DNA of 64,000 bases from Uranotaenia lowii (Eukaryota; Arthropoda; Insecta; Diptera; Culicidae), in contig NC_073692.1 of NCBI RefSeq assembly GCF_029784155.1, forward strand, positions 279,082,413 through 279,146,412, read 5' to 3'. The notes under the pieces were generated by a model that ran no database searches, was not told where the DNA came from, and saw only the letters and a program-made list of their open reading frames with translations. The position numbers and the translations under genes were made by a program. How positions within the stretch are numbered: the first letter of the stretch is position 1; each line of letters starts with the position of its first letter. Below are positions 23,743-34,394 of this stretch, one piece after another.

Positions 23743-24025
23743 AATGCGCGACCGTTCATCTCAAGTTTCGTTAACAGACTGACGAATCATATGCGATCCT
23801 TTTCCACCATTCATAATCGATATAACCGCTCTCATTCTTTCGATGTGTTTCTCATTTCGATGTTATCTTCGTCAAGTTCCTACACACTTAGCTGGATTTG
23901 ATCATATTTGCGTAAAATATATTCAAATGTTTCACACTCATGTTATTTTCTGTCCATTCTCAAAATCTTAATGTATATCTCTCTTCAAAGATTGATATTT
24001 TCCAACTATTTCCTTATATTCACTA

Positions 24026-24982
24026 CACCCATAGAAGAGGTTGCAAAAATCCAATGCCTTTTTAGCAAATCTCTGTGCCGATAATGCTCTGAAATGTGCA
24101 CTGTGCCGAAGACGGTATGTTTGAAAAACCGTAACTGGCATAAGGACTCGGCTCCCAACCAAAATGATGACCACTACATTCAAGCGAAACAAGAAAAACA
24201 TTTTATGGGATTTCCTTCCTATTGGATAATTCATCCCAGAAACAAGAAAATAAAAATTAAAACCACATCGCTGTAGTGAGAATCGAACTCACATCACCAA
24301 TTGTATCGTCTTGCCAGTCCGACATTCTAACCAGTGTACTATTCGAGCTTCATGCAGGACGAGGTATATTTGTCATAGGCTTTCTGTTACCGATCAATCA
24401 CAAAAAACGTACAACAGCGGCTTCCCGGCGTTTGGCCTCCTTTCAATGCATTCCTTTGCCTTAAGATGGAAACGGGAAAGGGAACGGGAGTGAAGGAACG
24501 GGAAACCCATTGAATGAGAACTGTGCTTTGCTTACTGCCTGCTATTACATACACACGCTACATATACACAGCTGCTAAAGCCGGGCAGCTTGGCCGGTGT
24601 TGTTTGCCTGTGAATTGAAGGAATGTTTTTGTTGTTGCTTTTGCTACATACACACGCACAGCTTAGCTGTGTTTGCCGGTTGATTGAATTAGAAGGATGT
24701 TTTTGTTGTTGCTTTTGCTACATTCACACGCACAGTGCTCGGTTCGCTGGCTGCCTGGTGTTGGCCGGTATTTATTTCCATCCTTCTTCGGCTTGTGATG
24801 CGATGAGGAGGGACGCGAAAACGTTTTTATTTTGTTTCATTCAGACATACGCAATTCGGTTGCGCTGGGAGGTTAATGCCGGTGGGCGCAAATCGAATCA
24901 GTGCCGGTCGCGTTATCTTCTTGTACCAATGATGCTATGAAATTGACTACACGCCATTGGCACAGAGGCTGAATTTTGGGTG
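24026..24982 (+). repeat. CACCC...GGGTG repeat, copy A (957 bp)
   Basis: Ends CACCCATAGAAGAGG and CTGAATTTTGGGTG. Copies B (43721-44680) and C (46098-47057) are the same sequence inverted. The flanks differ at the same base in all three, which defines the ends. Inside is a tRNA-Asp-like segment (24269-24350, minus) with a perfect T arm (GTGAG-TTCGATT-CTCAC) and A-box-like TAGTACACTGGTTAGAA. A ~45-bp duplication containing tgttgttgcttttgctaca occurs twice (24627, 24701). A 105-residue frame runs through but shows no constraint. Two-base flank repeats (TA/TA) may be a target duplication. Confidence 0.75.
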
Positions 24983-25980
24983 TACATTACTACCCGCCTC
25001 TACTCTTCAGGAGATAAAGGCTGGATATTTTTATATGACAAACATAAATAATTTATTTTATTGCCTTATTTTACACGTTTTCCCTTTGATTTCATCTGAA
25101 TCATGCATTTTCTAAGTTTCTTTTCTTTAGTAATTCGCAAACTTTTGATTCTAGCTTAACGTATTATTGGTCTGAGTTCTACTTCTTCATTAATATTTTG
25201 CTGGTCCTCTCATCAGTGTTCTATAATAATTCAGTATTGCAATTCATTCATCAGACAAAAGTCAAGATGGATAAGTAGGTTCTTTAAGTTTTGGCTTTTT
25301 TCATCATTTTTTTTTTTAAATTTGCTCTTCTAGTGTCTCATACTGTCATTTTCGTTCACTTTTCTCTTTTTTTTTGTTCGCATTTTTTCATTTCTTTTTT
25401 TTTGTATTCTCTTCTCAATTACTTCTTTACCATTCCTCTCATTCTCTTGTCATTTACTTTTTACTCCTAATAACTATCTTTCATCTCTTCTTTTGATCTA
25501 TTTTGGTTTCATTATCTCATTTAGTTCATATTTTATTTCTGATAGATTTAGAGTTGCACAACTTTTTATTGTTTTTTTTTCCGCCGAGTTTTTTTTATCG
25601 GACTTTCAACTGATTTTGACATCTTAGGAATTTTTCACCAAAGTAAATATTTATTTTTACTCATCTCTGTTTGCCTTTTAAACCGTTTATGCTACTTTCT
25701 TTTCTTATTATTTTCTTATATCCTTTCTATAACTTCTTTCGCTTTTTTACTTTGTTTCGCCTTATCACTACCCTTTTATTTTCATTTTTTTTCGTTCATC
25801 GTTTCTCTTATTTAATTGTCATTTGTTTTCCTCTTTATTTGTTCTTATTATGAAATCTTTTATTAATCTTATCCTCTATTCTTCTTCTGCTCTGATCTCT
25901 TCATTAATCTTTTTTTTTCTATTCGTTTAATTTTATCCCATTATTTTTTTCTACCTCTTTTTATCACTTGAATCTCGAAT
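24983..25980 (+). repeat. Long pyrimidine-rich tract
   Basis: Strongly strand-biased T/C sequence, especially 25300-25960, with no repeated unit. The frames it opens are artefacts of low purine content. A similar tract follows copy B (44681-45030). Confidence 0.6.
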
Positions 25981-26278
25981 CCATAGCCTATAAGTACACT
26001 TTGATGTAAATCAAATCCATTTCGATTCATTACTCCGAGGATAACCATAAAATATTTCAAAGTTTTTCATTTGAAATTCAGTAAATCAGGTTCTAGTCGG
26101 TTTACTAGGCCTGAGTCCCTCAGTGAGTTTCATCATACCAAATAATGAATGTTCCAAGTATTTGATCAGTGGGAACAGCAAAAAGTTTGTTTTTATCAAG
26201 CTTACTCTTTCAGCTTTTTTTTTTGGTTCTGTTGCTCGTATATAAAACTGGCTTCAGTCTCAAACAAATTCGAAAACG

Positions 26279-26712
26279 ATCCGAGTCTCTCATCGAAAAA
26301 AAAAACAAAACTGCTCTGAGTCTCTCAACGAAATTTTGAAAAGTGTTCCGAATCTTCCATCGGAATTTCGAAAATCATCCGAGTCTTTCATCGGAATTTC
26401 AAAACTGATCCGAGTCTTTCATCGGAATTTCTAAAATCATCCGAGTCTTTCATCGGAATTTTCAAAACTGTTCCGAGTCTTTCATCGGAATATCAATAAA
26501 ACGATCCGAGTCTTTCATCAGATTTTGAAAGTCATCCGAGTCTTTTATCGGGATTACAAAACTGTTCCGAGTTTTTCATCGGACTTTAAATCCGAGTCTT
26601 GCATCGGAATTACAAACTGATCCGAGTCTTTCATCGGAATTTGAAAGAATAACCTCCGAGTCTTTCATCAGAATAACAAAACACTTCCGAGTCTTTCATC
26701 GGAATGTCCGAT
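26279..26712 (+). repeat. Minisatellite of about 14 hairpin-forming ~31-bp units
   Basis: Units of about 26-36 bp share TCCGAGTCTTTCATCGGAAT, followed by a variable a-rich spacer such as ttcaaaactga. In each good unit TTCCGA and TCGGAA flank gtctttca, so each transcript unit could form a 5-6-bp stem with an 8-nt loop. Outer units (26279-26340) are more degenerate. Confidence 0.8.
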
Positions 26713-26823
26713 AATTATGACAGAAAACTTGGCACCCAAACTGAGTCAATTCATGATTGTATTCCTCCTCAGGGAATCGATCTTTCATAACGTTAAACTG
26801 GTTCACTTACCAACAGCGCCATT

Positions 26824-27171
26824 GTCGTACTTGTTAATTTTATATTCGGAAACTTCTTGAAACTCCCGTTTTTTTTAAACTCTTTAATGCGCGACCGTTC
26901 ATCTCAAGTTTCGTTAACAGACTGACGAATCATATGCGATCCTTTTCCACCATTTATAATCGATATAACCGCTCTCATTCTTTCGATGTGTTTCTCATTT
27001 CGATGTTATCTTCGTCAAGTTCCTACACACTAAGCTGGATTTGATCATATTTGCGTAAAATATATTCAAATGTTTCACACTCATGTTATTTTCTGTCCAT
27101 TCTCAAAATCTTAATGTATATCTCTCTTCAAAGATTGATATTTTCCAACTATTTCCTTATATTCACTACAA
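26824..27171 (+). repeat. Local ~350-bp repeat, copy 2 (uninterrupted)
   Basis: Near-identical to the split copy at 20567-24027 and represents the empty site for its 3.1-kb insertion. Non-coding. Confidence 0.8.
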
Positions 27172-30138
27172 TGAGATATTTCTTTTAAGCAGTCATGCAA
27201 TTCCTCGCTAAGCACTAGCAGTATAGTCAATATGATTGATTATTTTTAATGCCGAAAGACACACCCCTATCCACCAGTTTAAAACTTTTCTTTCTTTAAT
27301 GATACGAAGTTATGGTTCTCACAAAGTTGGTTAGCAAAGAAAAATGTCCCTTAAGAGTTTAAAAATTGGCAAAGAATTTACAATATGGGTTATGTTATAT
27401 TTTCTGAATTATTGTTTAAAAACATGCCACTTTATAAAATAAATAACTTTATCACGTCAATTGAGCGTATCTAATAAAAAACAATCAACTGTGAAAACAG
27501 CACTTTTAAATAATAATTACAAAATTATGTATGCAACGCAATTGCTTTTAAAATTTGGAAAATGATTCTTTTACATGTTTCCAACGATAACACTTGTTTA
27601 CTTAATTTGAAATTTTAAATTAAAAAATTGATAATTTATGGTTACTTAGAGTTGTAATTCTTAACCTAGGAAAAATTAAACATGATAAACCTCGCTCGCT
27701 TCAAGCAAAAATTAATCACAAGCGTACCAGAAAGACACATTTCAAATTTCTGCAAGATCCGACCTTTTCTAATAATCAAAATCGAGAGAAATATTTTACC
27801 CGAAGACTGCTACAAAATTGGACTTAAAACGAAAAAGTTATGAAAAAAAGTATTGAACATAGTAAATATTTTGACCGCCAACACGCAGTAAGAACATTTC
27901 ACGCATTGCGTTCAGATTAAAATTTAAAATAATGTTTTGCAGTCCGAGATATTTGAATCTTAGTACAACTACTTTTTTTTTTCTTTCAAAATGTTATATT
28001 AGACGCATAACTCAAAAACTATTCTACTATTTTTTTTATTATCATTTTCGGATTCAGTGCCAGATTTCACATTAAAAGATCATTAGTTTACTTAGTTCAA
28101 AATTGCTGTAAACTAGTGTAACCAATTCAAAATAGAAGTCGGTTTTTAAGAAACTTTAGCTGAATCTACAGCAAAAATGAGCTGCTACCAGGATTCTCCG
28201 GGAAGCTGATTAATTTTTTTTTCTCTTGGACAATTTTTTTTTGTTTATTTTTCGGGGCCGCAGTTGGAACAATTTTAAGGGTCTTTTTTATTTCGAAAAA
28301 TTTCAATTATTTAGCACGAAAAGAACACTCCCGGCACTTTTGACCCTGGAATGTAAATATTTCTCAAAACTCTGTAAAAATTTATGCATGAGTTTTGAAT
28401 AAAAACGAAACTTTTTGAACTTAAAAACGACTCCAAATCGATGGATACCTCGAATCAGACAAGTGTTTGTCTAGTCACTCGACTAGTTTAGCACTATTAG
28501 TTCCAAGATAAATGATTCCTAATAGTGGTGTTTTCAAGATATTTAAACATAAACTTTAAAATTTAAAAAAATTGATCATCTCAATCCATTTAATTTTTTT
28601 TCGGAACAAGATAAGGATTAAATAGAGGTAAAAAATGTCAAATTGGAATTCCTAATATCTGATAAAAATATTCGTTTTCCGATGATTTCAACCTAAAAAT
28701 TTATTTATGAACCAAGGCAAACATGCTTCGCCTGAAATCATTTGAATGGCAACAAGTCTCGTGTCTAGTTTTACTTTTCTGTCTTCTGTAATTCCTTCCT
28801 AAGCAGTCAACAAGCCCTCGTCTTTGCTAAAAATATACTTCCAATTGCAAAATAACAGAAGCCAATCAAACATAGAATGCAGCAAGCAACAGTTAGAAGT
28901 TCCGCCCGTTCCGCCGACTAGGTACCTACTTAGAATAGAAGTCACTCCGGAGGGACAGCTCGATGTCGTCGAGTTGATGCCGTGGCGGTGTGCCTCAGCT
29001 AATTCCGTCTGGCGTCAACGGATACTTTTAGTAACGCTTGGTCGCCTCTCGTTTGCCCCAATGCAAAGAAGTTTTGCGGGGTTGCCACTTAAAGATTGTT
29101 TAATTTCAAAAGATGATTGTCTTGTTTAGGAAAACATAAACTTATAGAAAACAGTTTTTAGAAAGTTTTAATGCTTTGGAAGTTTTACTTTCTATGATGT
29201 TCATTTTAATTACATTTACGGTAAATAGTCACTCCAACAATTATTTTTGAATAGAACCAATCCAATGTTTATGTTCTAAAATAAGCCAGAACCGTGCAAA
29301 AGCATACATTGTATAATCAGTCGAAGGTTTCGAAGGAATTGGTTTATGATGGATTCTTACTTACAAAAATCGATTGGCAAACAGCAGTTTAACAATATCT
29401 ACCTGGAGACGTTGAACACCAAGGAACCTTCTATTCTATGTCAAGAAACTTGTTCTTATGAAGACTGCATAGAAATCTAAACCGAGAACAACAAAGTTCT
29501 TGTAAAAAAGAAACAGCAAAGAATGGATATTTCCACCCTCCTGTTGAGTTGAAGCCTTCGTGCGATCGCACGGTTTTGTTTATGATAAACAATGCATGGG
29601 TTACGTTTACAACGACCGTTTACTAGTAAATGCTGTCAGCGCTAGTTATTCACAAGTTTTTCTCTATATAGATGAAAAAGGGTCATGCCACACGGTTGTC
29701 GATTGCGTGGGTAGACTGGGTGGCACGTAAATAAATTGTCGTCATACTTTAAGAGGATTAGGCAACCTAACCGTATTTAATCATGTTTTGGCCGCGCTAC
29801 ACAAAGCAACTTACAGTTTGCTTATTGTCTCGGAAGGTCGGAAGACACAAATTACTGTTGTGAGAAAATTATTGCATCAAACGTAATTTTTAATTCAGCA
29901 GTTCACATTTAAGCCTGAGTAAACCTTCAAATTCAATATAAACTGACAAAATAAGGGCACTATTAACGTTCAGAAAAATACTCCTAAGTATATGTACTTA
30001 GTTAAAAAATTTGAAGTTTCCACATTTTTATTCAATGAAGTTGATGAACGTTACGTGTGCTCCGAAAAAGTTGTAATATTCTCGATAAAACAAAAATCTA
30101 TAAATCGAGTTTAATCAATTTAATGAACCAAAATTTTA
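27172..30138. other. Mostly AT-rich non-coding sequence
   Basis: Nothing recognised except a GC-richer patch at about 28890-29060. A 101-residue plus-strand frame (28824-29129) there includes RIEVTPEGQLDVVELMPW, but it has no domain I recognise and could be a gene relic. Another more balanced patch lies at 29550-29760. Confidence 0.35.
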
Positions 30139-31040
30139 CAGTAGGGTAAGTGTTCCTAATGTGGCATGTGTACCTAATGTTAACATACTGGTCGATTTTG
30201 CCTGTTTTTGACGTTATTTTTCACTTATCACAATTATCAAAAAATTGATAATGTAAAGGATCATGTGAACTTTCATTTTACAAACAAATTAGTTTTCTAA
30301 CTCACAGGATTTTTCGTAAAATCCGGATTGTTTCAAAGTATGTCCAAATTGAATGGAATTGTTAGCAAGTTTCTTAAAAAACACCTGTTCAGAAATAGAA
30401 GATTAAAACTGAATTTGTCATCCGATTTTTTTGAAATTTTGTGTCGGATTGTTTTTTATCACGATTTAGGTAATAAGTATGTTAGAACCATGTTTTTTTC
30501 GTGTAAAATCTGAAAAAAGCATATGTCCACAATTAGGAACACTATTTTCAATGTGTTCCTAATTATGGACATAATCAAAGTTTTCCAAACTATATCAAAG
30601 TCATAGAATGTATTTGAAATAAATTTGATTGATAGAATTGTGTTTTAACATAATTTTCAACGATCTGTTAAAATAAACTGTTTTGAGCTAACAAAACATA
30701 GTTTTTTTTTCTACATCAGTATATCTCAAAGCTAAAAATGTTTAAAAAATATTTTCACCGGGTTGTAAGGAACGCACCCTTCGCGACAGAGAAGGAAACC
30801 ATCAAGTTACAGAGAGCTTCTTAACGAGAACAAAATCGAAAGGAAAATTAAAAAAAAAAACTCAATAAAATACGTTGTATACCGTCTTTTGGGGCATCAT
30901 GCAACACTTTTCAACTTCAATGGCTTCCAAAAACCTAATGTCCAAAGATAATCCTACCGTTTGTACATCAAAAGTTTTAAGTTTAATGGGACTTTAACGT
31001 AGTCAGAAAAATAATTGGTTTATTTACATAGTATTCCGTC

Positions 31041-34025
31041 TCACGACATAACTTGACGAACATAATTCCTAAAATTCACTCGGTTCATAGCAACCGTTCT
31101 CCAATTTCTCGGGCACCCCACGTTCGCCAGATCACGCTCCACTTGGTCTAACCACCTCGCTCGTTGCGCCCCCGCTCGTCTTGTTCCTACCGGATTCGTA
31201 GCGAACACCTGTTTTGCAGGACAGTCGTCCGGCATTCTCGCAACATGTCCAGCCCAGCGTATCCGGCCAGCTTTCACCACCTTCTGGATACTGGGTTCGC
31301 CGTAGAGTCGCGCGAGCTCGTGGTTCATCCTTCGCCTCCACACTCCGTTCTCCTGTACGCCGCCAAAGATGGTTCTTAACACTCGTCGCTCGAATACTCC
31401 GAGTGTACGCAGGTCCTCCTCGAGCAATATCCATGTCTCGTGCCCGTAGAGAACAACCGGTCTAATAAGCGTCATATACAGGTTACACTTCGTACGAGGG
31501 CAAAGTCTTCTCGACCGCAGTTGCTTGTGGAGTCCATAGTAGGCACGACTTCCGCTGATAATTCGCCTCCGGATCTCACGGCTGGTGTCGTTGTCTGCGG
31601 TCACCAGTGAGCCGAGATAGACAAAGTCTTCGACTATCTCCAGCTCGTCGCCGTCGATCGTGATCTTGTTATTACTGGACAAGCGGGTTCGGTCGGTCTC
31701 GGATCCGCAGGCCAGCATGTACTTCGTCTTGGACGTATTAATCATCAACCCAATCCTTCCTGCTTCGCGTTTCAGTTTGCGGTAGATCTCCTCCACCGCC
31801 GCAGATGATCTGCCGACTATATCAATGTCATCGGCAAAGCAGATAAGTTGACTGGATCTGTTGAAAATCGTGCCCCGCATTTCGCCCACCGCTCGTCGAA
31901 TAACACCTTCTAGCGCCACGTTGAACATCATGCAGGATAGACCATCACCTTGTCGAAGCCCCCTGCGCGATTCGAATGAACTCGACAATTCACCCGATAT
32001 CCGCACACAGCACTGCGTTCCATCCATCGTCGCCTTGATCAGTCTGATTAGCTTCCCGGAAAAGCCGTTCTCGTCCATGATTTTCCATAGCTCGTTACGG
32101 TCGATCGTGTCGTATGCGGCTTTGAAGTCGATGAATAGATGATGCGTAGGGACTTGGTGTTCACGGCATTTTTGGAGGATTTGCCGTAATGTGAATATCT
32201 GGTCCGTCGTAGACCGTCCCTCCATGAAGCCGGCCTGATGACTTCCCACGAATCTGTTTGCTTGTGGCGTGAGGCGGCGGAGTAGGATTCGGGACAACAC
32301 TTTGTAGGCGGCATTGAGGACAGTGATCGCTCGGTAGTTCTCACAGTCCAATTTGTCGCCCTTCTTGTAGATGGGGCATATTACCCCCTCCTTCCACTCC
32401 TCCGGTAGCTGTTCTATGTCCCAGATCCGGACTATCAACCGGTGTAGGCAATCGGCCAACCTGTCCGGGCCCATTTTGATGAGTTCAGCTGCGATGCCAT
32501 CCTTCCCAGCCGACTTGTTTCTATTCAGCTGGCGAATGGCTTCCTTAACTTCACTCATCGTTGGGAGTGGCTCCTCTTCGTCGTTGGCTACGCCGGCGAT
32601 GTACCTTCCCCCACCGTCTTGATCTCCTGCATGTGCGCCGTTCAGGTGTTCATCGAAGTGCTGCTTCCACCTTTTGATCACCTCACGATTGTCCGTCAGG
32701 ATACCCCCGTCCTTATCCCGGCACATTTCGGCTTGCGGCACGAAGCCTTTGCGGGATGCGTTGAGTTTCTGATAGAACTTTCGTGTTTCTTGGGAACGAT
32801 GCAGCTGTTCCAGCTCCTCGAGCTCCTCCTCCTCCAGGCGGCGCTTTTTCTCCTGGAAAAGTCGGACTCGCTGCCTCTTCCGCTGTCGGTGATTTTCCAC
32901 ATTTCGACGGGTGCCTCTTTGCACTACTGCCGCCCGCGCGGCATTCTCTTCGTCCATCACCCTCCTACACTCCTCGTCGAACCAGTCGTTCCGTCGAGAT
33001 CGCTCCACATAACCGATGACGTTCTCCGCAGCACTGTTGATGGCTGTTTTGATGGTATCCCAACAGTCCTCGAGAGGGGCTTCGTCAAGCTCGCCCTCTG
33101 CCGGCAGCGCTGCTTCGACCGATTGCGCGTAGTCTGCCGCGACCTCAGGTTGCTTCAGTCGCGCGATATTTAACCGAGGCGGGCGCCGGTTTCGCGTGTT
33201 GTTCACTACGGAGAGTTTTGGGCGCATCTTCACCATCACCAGATAATGGTCCGACTCGATGTTGGCGCCCCGACAGGATCTGACGTCGATGATGTCCGAA
33301 AAGTGCCGGCTGTCGATCAAAACGTGGTCGATCTGTGATTGAGTTTGGTACGGTGATCTCCAGGTGTACTTGTGTGGGAGGCGGTGCTGAAAAAAGGTAC
33401 TACGTACGGCCATTCGTTTGGAGGCGGCGAAATCAATGAGTCTGAGGCCGTTTTCGTTGGTCAGCTGGTGCGCGCTGAACCTTCCAATTGTCGGTTTAAA
33501 TTCCTCCTCCTGGCCGACCTGAGCATTGAAATCCCCGATGACGATCTTGATATCATGTTTTGGGCAACGGTCGTATTCACGCTCCAGCTGCGCGTAGAAT
33601 TCGTCTTTGTCGTCACCGGTACTTCCGAGGTGAGGGCTGTGCACGTTGATGATGCTGATGTTGAAGAACCGGCCCTTGATTCTCAACCGGCACATTCGTG
33701 AGTTGATCGGCCACCACCCGATCACGCGCTTTTGCATCTTTCCCATCACTATAAAAGCTGTTCCAAGCTCGTGTGTGTTGCCGCAGCTCTGGTAGATGGC
33801 ACGACCATCTGGATACGTTCGTACCGTGGAGCCCTTCCAGCATACCTCCTGCAGCGCTACGATGTCGAATTTGCGGCTCTTCAATTCGTTGGAGAGCACG
33901 TGGGTACTGCCCACAAAATTTAGAGATCGGCAGTTCCATGTTCCAAGTTTCCAATCGCTAGTCCCTTTTCGTCGCGTGGGTCTTTGCCGATTTCCATCCG
34001 AAATTTGTTGTTCGTTATTCGTTGC
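31041..34025 (-). CDS. RTE endonuclease-reverse transcriptase (ORF2)
   Basis: One open frame of about 994 codons. Numbering from the GTG at 33914 (957 residues): an apurinic-like endonuclease with the catalytic Glu in LQEV (21-24), GDFNA (127-131) and SDH (221-223). A coiled, Arg/Glu-rich linker (345-375) follows. RT motifs are HLFIDFKAAYD (592-602), RQGDGLS (654-660), FADD (693-696) and VYLGSL. A C-terminal region has LYGHETW and RIRWAGHVARMP. The enzyme nicks DNA and copies element RNA in the nucleus. The frame opens upstream of 33914, where GTWNCRSLNF forms the endonuclease start, yet there is no in-frame ATG before that motif. An upstream ATG in the same frame is separated by TAG and TAA. 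Insect annotations often call such proteins craniofacial development protein 2-like, a misnomer. Confidence 0.9.
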   Translation of the reverse strand, partial: ATNNEQQISDGNRQRPTRRKGTSDWKLGTWNCRSLNFVGSTHVLSNELKSRKFDIVALQEVCWKGSTVRTYPDGRAIYQSCGNTHELGTAFIVMGKMQKRVIGWWPINSRMCRLRIKGRFFNISIINVHSPHLGSTGDDKDEFYAQLEREYDRCPKHDIKIVIGDFNAQVGQEEEFKPTIGRFSAHQLTNENGLRLIDFAASKRMAVRSTFFQHRLPHKYTWRSPYQTQSQIDHVLIDSRHFSDIIDVRSCRGANIESDHYLVMVKMRPKLSVVNNTRNRRPPRLNIARLKQPEVAADYAQSVEAALPAEGELDEAPLEDCWDTIKTAINSAAENVIGYVERSRRNDWFDEECRRVMDEENAARAAVVQRGTRRNVENHRQRKRQRVRLFQEKKRRLEEEELEELEQLHRSQETRKFYQKLNASRKGFVPQAEMCRDKDGGILTDNREVIKRWKQHFDEHLNGAHAGDQDGGGRYIAGVANDEEEPLPTMSEVKEAIRQLNRNKSAGKDGIAAELIKMGPDRLADCLHRLIVRIWDIEQLPEEWKEGVICPIYKKGDKLDCENYRAITVLNAAYKVLSRILLRRLTPQANRFVGSHQAGFMEGRSTTDQIFTLRQILQKCREHQVPTHHLFIDFKAAYDTIDRNELWKIMDENGFSGKLIRLIKATMDGTQCCVRISGELSSSFESRRGLRQGDGLSCMMFNVALEGVIRRAVGEMRGTIFNRSSQLICFADDIDIVGRSSAAVEEIYRKLKREAGRIGLMINTSKTKYMLACGSETDRTRLSSNNKITIDGDELEIVEDFVYLGSLVTADNDTSREIRRRIISGSRAYYGLHKQLRSRRLCPRTKCNLYMTLIRPVVLYGHETWILLEEDLRTLGVFERRVLRTIFGGVQENGVWRRRMNHELARLYGEPSIQKVVKAGRIRWAGHVARMPDDCPAKQVFATNPVGTRRAGAQRARWLDQVERDLANVGCPRNWRTVAMNRVNFRNYVRQVMS

Positions 34026-34157
34026 TTATATTTTTTTAGTAGTCACAGGCTCGCAAGGCCCGCAGCTAACCCCACTATCTCGCAGGAGGACCGTCGTGAT
34101 GTTGCTGTTTTGGGTCCCGAACACCACCAGGACGTTGTTGCAATCCGCACGCCGCCC

Positions 34158-34361
34158 CTAACATGGAGAACAGACGCGTGCGAAGCCCCCTAACTCATTC
34201 TGCATGCGACCAAAGCATCCACCGGGGTTGGGTACCCGATCTCCGCTAAGGTTGCTCGCACCCCAGCTAGTACCACGGGGAGGTAGAGAATCGGAGTTGC
34301 AGACAAGAGGTGATATGACCACTACCCGAAGGTTGGGTGTATGGGGTCTCGAGTTGCACAT
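34158..34361 (-). CDS. Short ORF at the 5-prime end of the RTE element
   Basis: 67 codons from ATG at 34361 to TAG at 34158, within the element and in the same frame as ORF2. After the TAG the frame is open for 43 codons to TAA (34028-34026), then continues as ORF2. The product (includes GDRVPNPGGCFGRM) has no known domain. It may be a small ORF1, or the original N-terminus of ORF2 cut off by stops. Confidence 0.4.
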   Translation of the reverse strand: MCNSRPHTPNLRVVVISPLVCNSDSLPPRGTSWGASNLSGDRVPNPGGCFGRMQNELGGFARVCSPC

Positions 34362-34394
34362 TGTCTACTTCACTAGCCAAAAAATAATTGGTTT

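Larger units (their letters stand above)
20567..24027 (+). repeat. Local ~350-bp repeat, copy 1, split by a 3.1-kb insertion
   Basis: 20567-20651 plus 23743-24027 together reproduce the continuous copy at 26824-27171 with only a few differences. The two halves overlap by a 21-bp direct repeat starting AATGCGCGACCG (20631-20651 and 23743-23763), which is single in the intact copy. Confidence 0.8.
31022..34379 (-). mobile_element. RTE-clade non-LTR retrotransposon, near full length (3.36 kb)
   Basis: Flanked by a perfect 15-bp direct repeat AAAAATAATTGGTTT (31007-31021 and 34380-34394), the expected target duplication of target-primed reverse transcription. The long ORF ends only about 20 bp before the 3-prime end, a very short 3-prime UTR typical of RTE. 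The exact flanks and open ORF suggest a recent insertion. 3-prime fragments of the same family occur at 45678-45780 and 53459-53745. Confidence 0.85.

Noticed and set aside
24269..24350. tRNA gene (Asp-like)
   Set aside because: Only the D and T arms are convincing. The acceptor stem and anticodon stem do not pair, and the sequence is part of a repeat present three times.
24623..24940. 105-residue Cys-rich frame with a signal-like start, conserved in repeat copies A, B and C
   Set aside because: Between A and B/C I count about four amino-acid changes and one silent change, so there is no sign of constraint. It is carried by repeat identity alone.
26279..26712. CRISPR-like regular repeats
   Set aside because: Repeats are degenerate, spacers are too short and related to each other, and the host is a eukaryote.
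28824..29129. 101-residue frame over a GC-richer patch
   Set aside because: Possible relic of a coding sequence, but I recognise no family and see no splice structure, so it is only mentioned in the regional entry.
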